Position numbers and translations under genes: made by a program
In this document: one piece after another, positions 42,072-50,810 of the stretch
How positions within the stretch are numbered: position 1 is the stretch's first letter
How the letters are laid out: each line of letters begins with the position of its first letter
The notes under the pieces: model-generated
Seen by the model: only the letters and a program-made list of their open reading frames with translations
What the model was told of the DNA's origin: nothing
The model's database searches: none
Assembly: GCF_017353515.1 (NCBI RefSeq)
Contig: NZ_JAFMPY010000032.1
Span: 1-54,727 of the forward strand
Length of the DNA stretch: 54,727 bases
Reading direction: 5' to 3'
Source: Jiella sonneratiae
Lineage (GTDB): Bacteria > Pseudomonadota > Alphaproteobacteria > Rhizobiales > Rhizobiaceae

Positions 42072-42947
42072 TCACGAACCGGCCTGCGCGCGCCTTTCGG
42101 CCCGCATGCGGCCGATCGCCCAGACCAGCGACGCGGCCACCGTCACCGCGATGAAGATGACGCCGATGGCATTGATCATCGGCGACAGGCCGAAGCGCAT
42201 GCGGCTCGCGATTTCGGTCACCAGCGTGTAGTCCGGCCCGATCGCGAAGAAGGTCGTCGGGAAGTTCTCGATCGACTGCAGGAAGGCGATGACCGAGGCC
42301 ATGCCGATGGTCGGCGAAAGGAACGGCAGCGTCACCCGCCGGAAGGTGAAGAAGGGCGTCGCGCCGAGATCGGCGGCGGCCTCTTCCAGGCTGCGGTCCT
42401 GGCGCGACAGGCGCGCCATGAACATCAGGAGGCAGTAGGAGGCGATGAAGGCGGTCTGCGCCATCATTGCCGTGAACAGCCCCGCATCGACGCCGAAGGC
42501 GTCGCGCCAGAAGATCATCGTGGTGCAGCCGAGGACGATGCCGGGGATCATGATCGGCGCGACGAGCACCGTGTAGAGGATGCCGTTCGCCCGGCTTTCG
42601 AGCCGGGTCAGAAGCAATGCCCCGGACAGCCCCAGCGGGATGGCGATGGCGATGACGCCGGCGGCGATCATCAGCGAGTTCAACAGCCCGTTCATGATCC
42701 GGGCGTCGTCGACGATCGCCGCGAACCATTTCAGCGTGAAGCCCTGCCAGATGGTGATCGTCGGCGAGGGATAGGCGTTGAAGGCCGCCGCGACCATGAA
42801 GACGATCGGGGCGAACAGGACGAAGAAGAACAGGCCGAGATAGGCCTTGATCAGAAGCTCGCCGAAGCTTTGACCGAAGCCCAGCCCGCCGGCGGCGGAG
42901 GCGGCGGTGGCATCGAGGGCGGCCGGCCGGCCGATGGTGGTGCTCAT
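42072..42947 (-). CDS. Polyamine-type ABC importer permease (PotC-like)
   Basis: The product has 291 residues and about six transmembrane helices, the first near residues 35-57 (FFFVLFAPIVFMVAAAFNAY). The docking loop is RSLEEAAADLGATPFFTF. Subsequent MIPGIVLGCTTMIFW and SIENFPTTFFAIGP are typical of spermidine/putrescine-type permeases. It starts inside the end of the PotB-like gene (4-bp overlap). In PotABCD systems it pairs with PotB. Real substrate could also be another cationic or small organic solute. Confidence 0.9.
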   Translation of the reverse strand: MSTTIGRPAALDATAASAAGGLGFGQSFGELLIKAYLGLFFFVLFAPIVFMVAAAFNAYPSPTITIWQGFTLKWFAAIVDDARIMNGLLNSLMIAAGVIAIAIPLGLSGALLLTRLESRANGILYTVLVAPIMIPGIVLGCTTMIFWRDAFGVDAGLFTAMMAQTAFIASYCLLMFMARLSRQDRSLEEAAADLGATPFFTFRRVTLPFLSPTIGMASVIAFLQSIENFPTTFFAIGPDYTLVTEIASRMRFGLSPMINAIGVIFIAVTVAASLVWAIGRMRAERRAQAGS

Positions 42948-44200
42948 CGGGCGATCTCCCGGATCGAGACGCGGAAGACGCCGAGCACCATCAGGATGAA
43001 GACGATGCAGCTGAACAGCAGCATCAGCGAATAGGCCGAACCCTGGTTCCAGTTGCCGCTCTCGAAGAACCGCCGGTAGATCACCTGGCTGAACCAGTCC
43101 GGATGCAGGCCGCGACCGACGAGATCCGGCACCGTGATGACGCCGGCGGACAGCATGAAGACGACGATCGAACCCATCGCGATCCCGGGCTTGGCGTGCG
43201 GCAGGACCACCCGGTAGTGCACCCGCCAGACCGAGGCGCCGAGGTCGCGCGCCGCCTCGACTTGGCTGCGGTCGAGGGTGCCGAGCGTGTTCATCAGCGG
43301 GAACATCATGAAGAGGATGTAGGCATAGGCCATCACCAGGAAGACGGCGTTGTTCGAGGCGACCCATTGCGGCGGCTCGCCGCCGACCAGCCCGAGGCCC
43401 TCCAGCACGGAATTGAGCACGCCCTCCCGGGCGAGGATCATCACCCAGGCATAGACCCGCAGCAGTTCGTTGATCGAATAGGGGATGACGAGGAGGAGAA
43501 GGATCAGCCCGGCGCCGAGCGCGCCCTTCAGGCTCGACGCGTAATAGGCGACCGGATAGCAGACGAGGAAGGCGATCGCCGTCACCAGCGTGGCATAGAG
43601 GATCGTCTTCAGGAAGATCTTCAGATGCAGCGGCTCGATGGTCGAGTAGTTGCCGAGCGAATAATGCGGCGCGCCGGCCTGTTCCTCGACGAGGCGCGCC
43701 TGCTTTTGCCTGAGCGCGTCCATCTGCGTCTCGTGGGAATTCCGCTTCGCTTCGAGGTCGGAAATTTCCTTTCGAAGGGCCTCGGGCGTCCTATCGTCGG
43801 GCGCGGCGCTTCCGAAGGACGGCAGCAGCGGCGCCGACGGAGCGGCCGGCGAAGCCGACGGCTCCTCCGCTCGATCCTGCACCGAGGGAACGCCCAATCC
43901 GGGCACGAGCATGCCGCCGCCGCCCGAGCCGCCCGCGGCGTCCGCGCCGCCCTGTTTCGTCAGGTCGGCGAGTTCCTTCTTCCGCGCGTCGATGTCGTAG
44001 TCGACGGTCGCGATGTCGCGCGACAGGCGGTTGATGTCGTTCCTGGTCAGGCCGAGCGCATTGCCGCGGTCGACATGGACGAGCGAGCGCTCGCCCATGG
44101 TGAGGAGCGGTGCGGCGATCATCCCGCCGATCCACAGCGCGACGAGGACGACGATCAGGCTGGTCAACGGCCAGCCATAGGTGCGCAGCAGCGAGCCCAT
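42944..44200 (-). CDS. Polyamine-type ABC importer permease (PotB-like) with long periplasmic insertion
   Basis: The product has 418 residues, about 120-130 more than usual PotB. After transmembrane helix 1 (about 14-36) comes an insertion of roughly 150 residues. It has two predicted coiled-coil segments, around DIATVDYDIDARKKELADL and RKEISDLEAKRNSHETQMDA, separated by a Gly/Pro/Ser/Ala-rich linker. The normal permease follows from residue 195, with the EAA loop SQVEAARDLGASVWRVHYRV. The insertion would be periplasmic. It probably contacts the binding protein or the envelope, but that is inference. The frame is intact and the compositional bias is limited to the linker. Confidence 0.9.
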   Translation of the reverse strand: MGSLLRTYGWPLTSLIVVLVALWIGGMIAAPLLTMGERSLVHVDRGNALGLTRNDINRLSRDIATVDYDIDARKKELADLTKQGGADAAGGSGGGGMLVPGLGVPSVQDRAEEPSASPAAPSAPLLPSFGSAAPDDRTPEALRKEISDLEAKRNSHETQMDALRQKQARLVEEQAGAPHYSLGNYSTIEPLHLKIFLKTILYATLVTAIAFLVCYPVAYYASSLKGALGAGLILLLLVIPYSINELLRVYAWVMILAREGVLNSVLEGLGLVGGEPPQWVASNNAVFLVMAYAYILFMMFPLMNTLGTLDRSQVEAARDLGASVWRVHYRVVLPHAKPGIAMGSIVVFMLSAGVITVPDLVGRGLHPDWFSQVIYRRFFESGNWNQGSAYSLMLLFSCIVFILMVLGVFRVSIREIAR

Positions 44201-44203
44201 CGG

Positions 44204-45304
44204 TCAGGCCTCCGCGGCCGGGGCAGGCCGCGCCTCCGCCGGCATGACGATGGCGTCCTCCGGCCTGAAGCCGATGGTCGCGGCGCCTTCCGTCGGATGC
44301 GCCCGTCCGTCGTTGGAAAGATGCAGGACGATCCGCCGGCCGGTGGCATCGCGGGTGACGAGGTTGAGATAGGGCCCTTCAAGCTCCCGCCCCTCGACGC
44401 GGGCGCTCAGCCGGTTGACGCCGGCCGCATCGGCGGCGACGAGGCCGGTCCGTTCGGGCCGGACCATCAGCACCGCCTGGTCGCCGGGCGCGATCTCCGG
44501 CGTGCGCCTTCCGGTGAAGCTGCCGCCCGGTCCGTCGATGCGGGCGTAGCCGTCCTCCACCGTGGTCACCCGGCCGGTGAAGACGTTCTGCTCGCCGACG
44601 AAGCCGGCGACGAAGGCCGTCGCCGGCGCGTCGTAGATGTCGGTCGGCGTGCCGACCTGCTCGATCCTGCCGCGATTCATCACCGAGATGCGGTCCGACA
44701 TGGTCAGCGCCTCGCCCTGGTCGTGGGTGATGTAGATGAAGGTGACGCCGGTGCGCTTCTGCAGCGCGCGAAGCTCCGAGCGCATGTGCTGGCGCAGCTT
44801 CAGGTCGAGGGCCGAGAGCGGCTCGTCGAGGCAGAGCACCGCCGGCTCGACGGCAAGCGCACGGGCGACCGCGACGCGCTGCCGCTGGCCGCCGGAGAGC
44901 TGATCGGGCTTCTTGTCGGCGTGGGTCTCGAGCGCGACGAGGGCGAGGAGCTCGTCGGCCCTCGCCAGGCGTTCGCGTTTTGCGACGCCGCGCGCCTCGA
45001 GGCCGAAGGCGACGTTTTCGCGCACGCTCATGCGCGGGAAGAGCGCCAGGCTCTGGAAGATCATCGCCGTCGGCCGGCGGTTGGCGGGAAGGTGGTCGAC
45101 CGCCTCGCCGCCGATCAGGACATGGCCGCCGCTCGGCCGCTGGAAACCGGAGAGGATCCGCAAGAGCGTGGTCTTGCCGCAGCCGGACGGCCCGAGGATC
45201 GAATGGAACTCCCCGGCCGGGATGGACAGATCGGTCGGATAAACGGCGGTAAAGCCGTCGAAGACCATGGTCACCCCGACGAGTTCGACGCTCTTGCCAT
45301 TCAT
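44204..45304 (-). CDS. Polyamine-type ABC importer ATP-binding protein (PotA-like)
   Basis: The product has 366 residues. The ATPase domain has Walker [15 protein letters not shown], signature [15 protein letters not shown], Walker B LCLDEPLSALDLKLR and the switch IYITHDQGEAL. The C-terminal TOBE domain starts near residue 270 (APGDQAVLMVRPERTGLV). Together these are typical for the PotA/FbpC subgroup. It lies 3 bp upstream of the PotB-like gene, and about 110 bp downstream of an acyltransferase gene on the same strand. Confidence 0.93.
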   Translation of the reverse strand: MNGKSVELVGVTMVFDGFTAVYPTDLSIPAGEFHSILGPSGCGKTTLLRILSGFQRPSGGHVLIGGEAVDHLPANRRPTAMIFQSLALFPRMSVRENVAFGLEARGVAKRERLARADELLALVALETHADKKPDQLSGGQRQRVAVARALAVEPAVLCLDEPLSALDLKLRQHMRSELRALQKRTGVTFIYITHDQGEALTMSDRISVMNRGRIEQVGTPTDIYDAPATAFVAGFVGEQNVFTGRVTTVEDGYARIDGPGGSFTGRRTPEIAPGDQAVLMVRPERTGLVAADAAGVNRLSARVEGRELEGPYLNLVTRDATGRRIVLHLSNDGRAHPTEGAATIGFRPEDAIVMPAEARPAPAAEA

Positions 45305-45380
45305 ACGCTACCCCATCGTTTCGGCTGCGATCGCCCGCAGCGATTGTCGCCGCAACGCCGGGGCGCTGCAATCCCGCTCA

Positions 45381-45420
45381 AAGGGCCCGCTCGGAGGGCC
45401 CGCTCGCTCGGCCCGCTCAG
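45381..45420. repeat. Short GC tandem repeats (GGCCCGCTC)
   Basis: GGCCCGCTC occurs three times, unevenly spaced, just after the stop of the acyltransferase gene (minus strand). It may reflect slippage in non-coding DNA; no function is evident. Confidence 0.55.
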
Positions 45421-46349
45421 ACGGCCGGCATCGCCCCGCTCTCGGCCGGTCCGTCTTGGAACATGCCGGCGAACGGATCCGGCTCGTCCGCGACGCCGGC
45501 GCCTTCGAGCGCGAACACCTGCCGGCGCAGCCACTGCGTCAGGGCCACCGCATCGGCAAAGCCCGCGATCGCCTGCGGCTCGATCGGCCTGCCGATCGTC
45601 ATCGCGATCTTACCGTCGATCGTCCGCGCCGCCTCGTGGAACAGAAGCGCGTAGCGCAGCGACTGCGACATGTGGCTGGCGATCTGGAAGAGCCGCGAAT
45701 TCTGGCCCGGCACGTGGATCGGCAGGACCGTCGCCCCCGAACGCATGATCAGCCGCGCGGAGAGCGGCCCCCAGTCGAGCTCGACGGCGCGCCGCGACAG
45801 GGGATGCGGCGTCGTCATCACCCCGCCCGCCGGAAACACCATCAGGCAGCCACCGCCCTTCAGATGGGCGAGCGCCCCGGCGCGCGCCCTGATATTGGCG
45901 CGCTCGGCCTCCCGCGTCCCGGAAAAGTCGATGGCGAAGAGCTTTTCGGCAAGTTCCGGCACCCGTGCCAGCGCCGAATGGGCGATGATCCTGACGTCGC
46001 CGCGCACCCGCCCGAGCAGGCAGCCGAGGGCGATGCCGTCCATCGCCCCGAAAGGATGGTTGGCGACGACGGCGAGCGGACCCGTCCGCGGGATTCGCGA
46101 CGTGCCGCGCGCGGAAAGGCCGACATTCATGCGGGCGATCGCCTCGGCGAAGAAGTCGCCGCGGGCGGGATCCCGGAGATAGTCGCGATAAAGGCTCTCG
46201 AGCCGGCGCCGGCCGCTCAGGGCCTCGAGCCCGAGGCACAGCCCGCGCATCAGGCGGTGATCGATGGTCGCCGCATAGGAGAGGCGCACCTCGCGCCGCG
46301 GCCCGTCTGCCGTCTCGTTTCGGCCTTCCTTCTGCTTGCCGTCGTCCAC
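45417..46349 (-). CDS. Lysophospholipid acyltransferase family protein
   Basis: The product has 310 residues and the PlsC-type acyltransferase fold. Motif I is NHPFGAMDG (about residues 95-103), matching the N/H-H-x4-D pattern with catalytic His and Asp. Motif III lies in LMVFPAGGVMTTP. Such enzymes acylate lysophosphatidic acid or lyso-ornithine lipid (PlsC/OlsA). The length fits the OlsA-like subgroup. No transmembrane helix is strong, so it is probably peripheral to the inner membrane. It interrupts the order of a polyamine importer operon between the binding-protein gene and the ATPase gene, which is unusual. Confidence 0.85.
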   Translation of the reverse strand: MDDGKQKEGRNETADGPRREVRLSYAATIDHRLMRGLCLGLEALSGRRRLESLYRDYLRDPARGDFFAEAIARMNVGLSARGTSRIPRTGPLAVVANHPFGAMDGIALGCLLGRVRGDVRIIAHSALARVPELAEKLFAIDFSGTREAERANIRARAGALAHLKGGGCLMVFPAGGVMTTPHPLSRRAVELDWGPLSARLIMRSGATVLPIHVPGQNSRLFQIASHMSQSLRYALLFHEAARTIDGKIAMTIGRPIEPQAIAGFADAVALTQWLRRQVFALEGAGVADEPDPFAGMFQDGPAESGAMPAV

Positions 46350-46364
46350 GTCTCGTCACCTTCG

Positions 46365-46388
46365 AAAAGGGGCCGTCGCGACGGCCCC
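46365..46388 (-). terminator. Intrinsic terminator/attenuator after the polyamine binding-protein gene
   Basis: On the minus strand a perfect 20-bp palindrome (46369-46388; arms GGGGCCGTCG and CGACGGCCCC) is followed by TTTT. It lies 110 bp after the binding-protein stop and 16 bp before the acyltransferase start. It should terminate much of the binding-protein transcript, letting the rest read into the acyltransferase and importer genes. Confidence 0.72.
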
Positions 46389-46498
46389 GGCAGGAAGAGG
46401 CCGGTCGTGGCGGCCCCGGATGAATGGCGGCGCGGAGCCCTCGACGCCCGCCCGCCGCCGCCGCGATAGCTCGCCGCGGCGGTCGGGCGCCGCTCCGG

Positions 46499-47647
46499 CT
46501 ACGACGCGTTGGTGATCTTCTCGGCATATTCCTGCTGGCCCGCCGCGAAGAACGGCGTGTCGGGCTGCCACCACCAGAGATTGGCGAGGTTGTCCTTGGT
46601 GTAGACTTCCTGGAACTGCTTGGCGTAGGTCTCGCCGGCGTGCTGGGCGGCGCCGTCGACGCAGGAATTGTAGCCGGTGTTGGCGCTCATGATGCCGGCC
46701 ATTTCCGGATCGAGCATGGCGTTCAGGAAGGCGTAGGCCTGCTCGAGGTTCTCCGCGCCGGACGGGATCGCCATGGAGTCCATCCAGGTCATGCCGCCTT
46801 CCCGGGGCATGCGGTACTTCAGCGCCGGCTTGTCGCGGTTGAGCAGCAGGCCGGTCGAGTCCCAGGTCTGGCCGGCGACGCAGCCCGACTGCTGGAAGGC
46901 GTTGAGCGCCTCGGTGGCGTTGTTCCAGAACGCCCCGAAGTTCTCCTTGTGGTCGACGATATAGGCGGCCACCTTGTCGAAGATCCGGCGCATGTCCGCT
47001 TCGCTCTTGTAGACGTCGAGCATGCGGTTCGAGTTGATCTCGCCCTTGGCGTCGAGATAGAGGCCGGTGCCGATGAGCACGGACTTCTGGCGGAAGGCGG
47101 CCTTGTTCTTGGCCCGCGGGTCCCACAGCATGCCGTAGGAGACGTCGCCGTCGCCGACGTCCTTGAACACTTCCGCGTCGAAGGTCACCGCCTCGGTGCC
47201 CCAGTTGAACGGCACGGCCACCCGCTTGCCGTTCTGGACGGCGCCGAGCTGGATCGAGTCGCGATACATCGACGCGATGACGTTGCCGGTCTTCACCTTC
47301 CCTTCGTCGATCGGCTGCAGCAGGAAGGTGTCGCCGTCCTGGTAGTTCGCGACGTTGGTGATCGACGGGAAGATGACGTCGAAGCCCTTGCCGCCGGAAG
47401 CCTTCAGCTTCTGCGTGGCCTCGTCGTTGGAACCGTAGGTCGAGAGGTTGAGCTTGATGCCCGTGTCCTTCTCGAACTTCTGGATCATGTTCGGCTGGAC
47501 GTAGTCGCCCCAGGTGAAGACGTTCACCGTCCCCGAGCTCTGGCCGAAGCCCGGCCGGGTCAGCACCGCCGGTGCCGCGAGGAGCGTGGCGGAAGCCGCG
47601 CCGGCCTTCAGCATCGAGCGGCGCGTGATCGAATTGATGAGGGTCAT
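46499..47647 (-). CDS. Polyamine-type ABC importer binding protein (PotD-like), Tat-exported
   Basis: The product has 382 residues. The N-terminus contains a twin-arginine motif (TRRSMLKAG) followed by a hydrophobic core ATLLAAPAVL, so export by the Tat route is likely; many PotD-like proteins in this group use Tat. The mature part has VNVFTWGDYVQPNMIQKFEK, GKGFDVIFPSITNV and AFLNAMLDPEMAGIM, typical of spermidine/putrescine binding proteins. It is the first gene of the importer group and is separated from the ATPase gene by an acyltransferase gene and a terminator. Confidence 0.92.
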   Translation of the reverse strand: MTLINSITRRSMLKAGAASATLLAAPAVLTRPGFGQSSGTVNVFTWGDYVQPNMIQKFEKDTGIKLNLSTYGSNDEATQKLKASGGKGFDVIFPSITNVANYQDGDTFLLQPIDEGKVKTGNVIASMYRDSIQLGAVQNGKRVAVPFNWGTEAVTFDAEVFKDVGDGDVSYGMLWDPRAKNKAAFRQKSVLIGTGLYLDAKGEINSNRMLDVYKSEADMRRIFDKVAAYIVDHKENFGAFWNNATEALNAFQQSGCVAGQTWDSTGLLLNRDKPALKYRMPREGGMTWMDSMAIPSGAENLEQAYAFLNAMLDPEMAGIMSANTGYNSCVDGAAQHAGETYAKQFQEVYTKDNLANLWWWQPDTPFFAAGQQEYAEKITNAS

Positions 47648-47820
47648 TCGGGAAATCCCATCCGGTAAGAGGTCGGATCTGCCGGCGCCTTTTAGACGCC
47701 TCGGATGACGTTTCGTTATCGCGAGGATGACAGAAAGGTGACGACGGAAACCACTCTGTCACAGCGCCGTCATTGTTCAAGCCGAAGGATCGCGAGCGGG
47801 AATCAACAGGGGGCGACGCC

Positions 47821-48732
47821 ATGGACGGGCGCGAGGTCTTTTCCACCGAAGGGCAATACTTCCGCGGCAACATCCATACCCATTCGACCCGCTCGGACGG
47901 GGCGTATTCGCCCGAGGAGGTCTGCGAGCACTATCGCGCCATGGGCTACGACTTCCTGTGCCTCTCCGACCATTTCCTCGGGGAGTACGGCTTTCCGATC
48001 ACCGACACGAACGGCCTTCACGGCGGCGGCTTCACGACGATCCTCGGGGCGGAAATTCACGCGCCGAAAAACAGCCAGGGCGAGATCTGGCACGTGCTCG
48101 CCTGCGGCCTGCCGGCGGACTTCGACCCGCCCTCCCCCGACGAGCGGATGGAGGCGCTCGCCCGCCGCGCCAGGCAGGCCGGCGCCTTCGTCGGGATCGC
48201 CCATCCGCAATGGTCGTCGCTGACCATCGAGGACGGCCGGGCCCTCGCCGGAATCGGACATGCCGTGGAGATCTGGAACACCGGCTGCGCGCTCGAGACC
48301 GGCCGCGCCGACGGCACGGCGCTGCTCGACCAGCTGCTCAACGAAGGCCATCGCCACCTCACCGGCTATGCGACCGACGACGCGCATCTGAAGATCCCGG
48401 ATTCCGGCGGCGGCTGGATGATGGTGAAGGCGGCGGCGAACGAGCCGCAGGCGCTGGTTTCGGCGATGCAGGCCGGGCGCTACTATTCGAGCCAAGGTCC
48501 GACGATCGAGGCGGTCGAGACGGCGGGCGACAGGCTGTCCGTCAAAACCTCGCCGGCGCGGATGATCTCGCTCGTCGGGCGGGGCAGCCGGGCCGAGACC
48601 GCCTTTTCGGCAGACGGCGCCATGACGGCCGCGGAACTTTCGCTCGAACGCTTCCTCGGCGACTGGTGCCGCCTCGTCGTCAGCGACCGGGACGGACGGC
48701 TCGCCTGGTCGAACCCGATCTTTCCCGGCTGA
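47821..48732 (+). CDS. PHP-domain metallo-hydrolase
   Basis: The product has 303 residues. PHP motifs are NIHTHSTRSDG near residue 17 (metal-binding His-x-His and Asp), FLCLSDHF (Asp-His), GAEIH, AHPQW and the late TDDAH. They point to a phosphoesterase with a two- or three-metal site. No polymerase or other domain is fused. It lies next to and convergent with phnF, upstream of a C-P lyase operon. PHP-type enzymes can hydrolyse the phosphoribosyl cyclic phosphate made by C-P lyase (PhnPP in Eggerthella lenta), so a PhnP-like role is possible but unproven. ATG 47821 is preferred over an upstream in-frame start without a ribosome-binding site. Confidence 0.88.
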   Translation: MDGREVFSTEGQYFRGNIHTHSTRSDGAYSPEEVCEHYRAMGYDFLCLSDHFLGEYGFPITDTNGLHGGGFTTILGAEIHAPKNSQGEIWHVLACGLPADFDPPSPDERMEALARRARQAGAFVGIAHPQWSSLTIEDGRALAGIGHAVEIWNTGCALETGRADGTALLDQLLNEGHRHLTGYATDDAHLKIPDSGGGWMMVKAAANEPQALVSAMQAGRYYSSQGPTIEAVETAGDRLSVKTSPARMISLVGRGSRAETAFSADGAMTAAELSLERFLGDWCRLVVSDRDGRLAWSNPIFPG

Positions 48733-48791
48733 CGTGACGTGCTTTCCGGCCGACGGCTCGCAGGTGGGAGGCCGGCCGCCGCCGGCAGTTT

Positions 48792-49529
48792 TCAGCCGAC
48801 CTCCGACGCATGGTCGAAGGAGAGTTCGAAGCGGCTGCCGAGAAAGCGCGAGCGGGCATATTGGAGCGGCGCGCCGGCGACGCTCGCGGTGAGGCTCTTC
48901 GTCTCGATCAGCGGCGCTCCCGGCGGACAGTGCAGGCATTCGGCATCGCCGGCATCGGCGGCGACGGCCGCGACTTTCGTCCAGAGCCTGCGGTAGTCCG
49001 AGTGGCCGAGGCTCGCCAGCGCCTTGGTGATCGACCCGGTTTCGGCATAGGCGGCGACGATCCCCGGCACCGTCGTCTCCTCGAACCACAGCGTCGAGAC
49101 GATCACCGGCGCGCCGTCTGCGACCCGGACGAGTTCGAGCCGCGTCAGCGGTGTCGCGACCGGACAGCCGAGAAGCGTCGCGAGTTGCGCGGTGGCCGGC
49201 TCGCGCGCCGCGCCGATCATCGTGCCGCCGGCCTCGCGCGAACCGGCGCCGACATTTTCGGAAAATCGGCTCTTCGAACCGACGGGATAGACCATCCGGC
49301 CCGGCGGCGGCGTGACGAAGGTGCCCTTGCCGCGCGCCGCGGTCAAAAGGCCTTCGCCGGCAAGGACGGCGATCGCCCGGCGCACCGTGTGGCGGTTGGC
49401 GGCAAAGCGCGCCGCGAGCTTCGTCTCGCTGGGCAGAGTGCCGGAAAGGCGAGCCTCCGCGATGTCGTGGCGCAGGCTGTCGGCGATCTGCCGCCAGCGC
49501 GCGATCCCAGCACCGTCGATGTCCGCCAC
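48792..49529 (-). CDS. phnF: GntR-family regulator PhnF of the phosphonate operon
   Basis: The product has 245 residues from GTG 49529, supported by GAGGAAGGGG upstream. A winged helix (RWRQIADSLRHDIAEARLSG and then LPSETKLAARFAANRHTVRR) is followed by a HutC/UTRA effector domain with LTRLELVRVADGAPVIVST. PhnF-type repressors control C-P lyase operons and respond to phosphate or phosphonate ligands. It is divergent from phnG. A near-perfect palindrome at 49682-49701 between them is its likely operator. Confidence 0.9.
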   Translation of the reverse strand: MADIDGAGIARWRQIADSLRHDIAEARLSGTLPSETKLAARFAANRHTVRRAIAVLAGEGLLTAARGKGTFVTPPPGRMVYPVGSKSRFSENVGAGSREAGGTMIGAAREPATAQLATLLGCPVATPLTRLELVRVADGAPVIVSTLWFEETTVPGIVAAYAETGSITKALASLGHSDYRRLWTKVAAVAADAGDAECLHCPPGAPLIETKSLTASVAGAPLQYARSRFLGSRFELSFDHASEVG

Positions 49530-49681
49530 GTGCCTGCCCCTTCCTCGAAAACCCGAACCGCCCGAACCGCCCGGCGTCGACCCGCCCCTTGGCGGGGGGC
49601 CCCGCACGCGCAGTCGACGCGCCGCATCGCGTCTTCGTCATTTCACCGTCATCGAAATCATGCTAAACGGGATATATCGAG

Positions 49682-49701
49682 TTGTCTATACAAATAGACA
49701 A
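49682..49701. promoter_or_regulatory. Probable PhnF operator
   Basis: Arms TTGTCTA and TAGACAA flank a 6-base centre, and the core GTCTATAC (49684-49691) fits the HutC-subfamily pattern GT-N-TA-N-AC. The site ends 21 bp before the phnG start, so a bound protein would block the operon. Confidence 0.72.
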
Positions 49702-49721
49702 ATGACGAAAGCGGAACCGGC

Positions 49722-50201
49722 ATGACGGACGATCCCGGACGACGGGCGGAGGCGGAAAAGCGGGGCGGAGCGCGGCGGCGGACCGTTTCCGCCTTCGCGC
49801 AGGCCGGTGCCGGCTTCCTGTCGGAGGCCTGGGATCGGCTCGGGGCCGGCCGAACCGTCGCCGTCATCCGCGGTCCCGAAACCGGCCTCGTCATGGTGCG
49901 CGGCCGTGCCGGAGGCGGCGGCGCGCCGTTCAATCTCGGCGAGGCCAGCGTGACGCGGGCGAGCGTCCGGCTCGACGGAGAGACGGTCGGCCATGCGATG
50001 GTGCTCGGCCGCGACGGCGAGCGGGCACGGCTCGCCGCGGCCTTCGACGCGCTGTGGCAGGTCGAGGCGGCGAGGGGCGCCGTCGAGCGCGAGGTCGTTG
50101 CGGCCGTCGAGGCGGCGATCGCCTCCGCCGACCGCGACCGCCGGGCCGAGACCGAGGCGACGAAGGTCGACTTCTTCACGATGATGCGCGGGGAGGACTG
50201 A
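49722..50201 (+). CDS. phnG: C-P lyase subunit PhnG
   Basis: PhnG is part of the PhnGHIJ core complex that transfers phosphonate to ribose triphosphate. The product has 159 residues, normal for PhnG. It contains TVAVIRGPETGLVMVRGRAG, then FNLGEASVTRASVRL and HAMVLGRD; the C-terminus ends KVDFFTMMRGED, conserved in the family. The stop overlaps the phnH start (TGATG). Confidence 0.95.
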   Translation: MTDDPGRRAEAEKRGGARRRTVSAFAQAGAGFLSEAWDRLGAGRTVAVIRGPETGLVMVRGRAGGGGAPFNLGEASVTRASVRLDGETVGHAMVLGRDGERARLAAAFDALWQVEAARGAVEREVVAAVEAAIASADRDRRAETEATKVDFFTMMRGED

Positions 50202-50809
50202 TGCCGGCGAACCGACCGATCGATCTTTCCAGCCGCGCGGTCGAGGGCGGCTTCGCCAATCCGGTGTTCGACGCGCAGGCAGTGTTTGCCGCTGTGCTGC
50301 AGGCGATCTCGCGCCCCGGCACCGTCGCCGATTGCGGCTCGCGGGCGGCTCCGCCGGCGCCGCTCTCGCCTGCCCAGGGCGCGATCCTCCTGGCCCTCGC
50401 CGATGCGGAGACCGGCCTCTTCGTCGAAGCCGCCGACGCCGCGCTCGAGGCCTGGCTCGGCTTCCAGACCGGCGCGCGCCTGACCGAGGCGGCCGGCGCC
50501 GAGATCGCCGTCGCCGGGCGTTTCGACAGGTCGGCGCTCGGACGCTTCCCGCTCGGCACGCTCGCCTATCCCGATCGCTCCGCGACGCTCATTGTCGAAG
50601 TGCCGTCCTTCAATGCGGGGCCGCCGCTCCGCCTCTCGGGCCCGGGCGTCAGGGGCAGCGCCGAGATCCGGCCGGCCGGCCTCGGCGAGGGCTTCGTCGC
50701 GGCGCGGCGCGCCAACCGGGCGCTCGCGCCCTGCGGGCTCGACCTGCTTCTCACTTGCGGCAGCCGCGTCCTCGCCCTGCCCCGTTCAACCCTCGTCGAG
50801 GAGGCGTGA
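50201..50809 (+). CDS. phnH: C-P lyase subunit PhnH
   Basis: The product has 202 residues, within the PhnH range. It shows FANPVFDAQAVFAAVLQAIS, ILLALADAETGLFVE, GFQTGAR and the late LLTCGSRVLALPRSTLVEE. PhnH is a dimeric component of the PhnGHIJ core, with a fold resembling PLP-dependent transferases but no cofactor. It overlaps phnG by one base and is 1 bp from phnI. Confidence 0.95.
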   Translation: MPANRPIDLSSRAVEGGFANPVFDAQAVFAAVLQAISRPGTVADCGSRAAPPAPLSPAQGAILLALADAETGLFVEAADAALEAWLGFQTGARLTEAAGAEIAVAGRFDRSALGRFPLGTLAYPDRSATLIVEVPSFNAGPPLRLSGPGVRGSAEIRPAGLGEGFVAARRANRALAPCGLDLLLTCGSRVLALPRSTLVEEA

Positions 50810-50810
50810 G

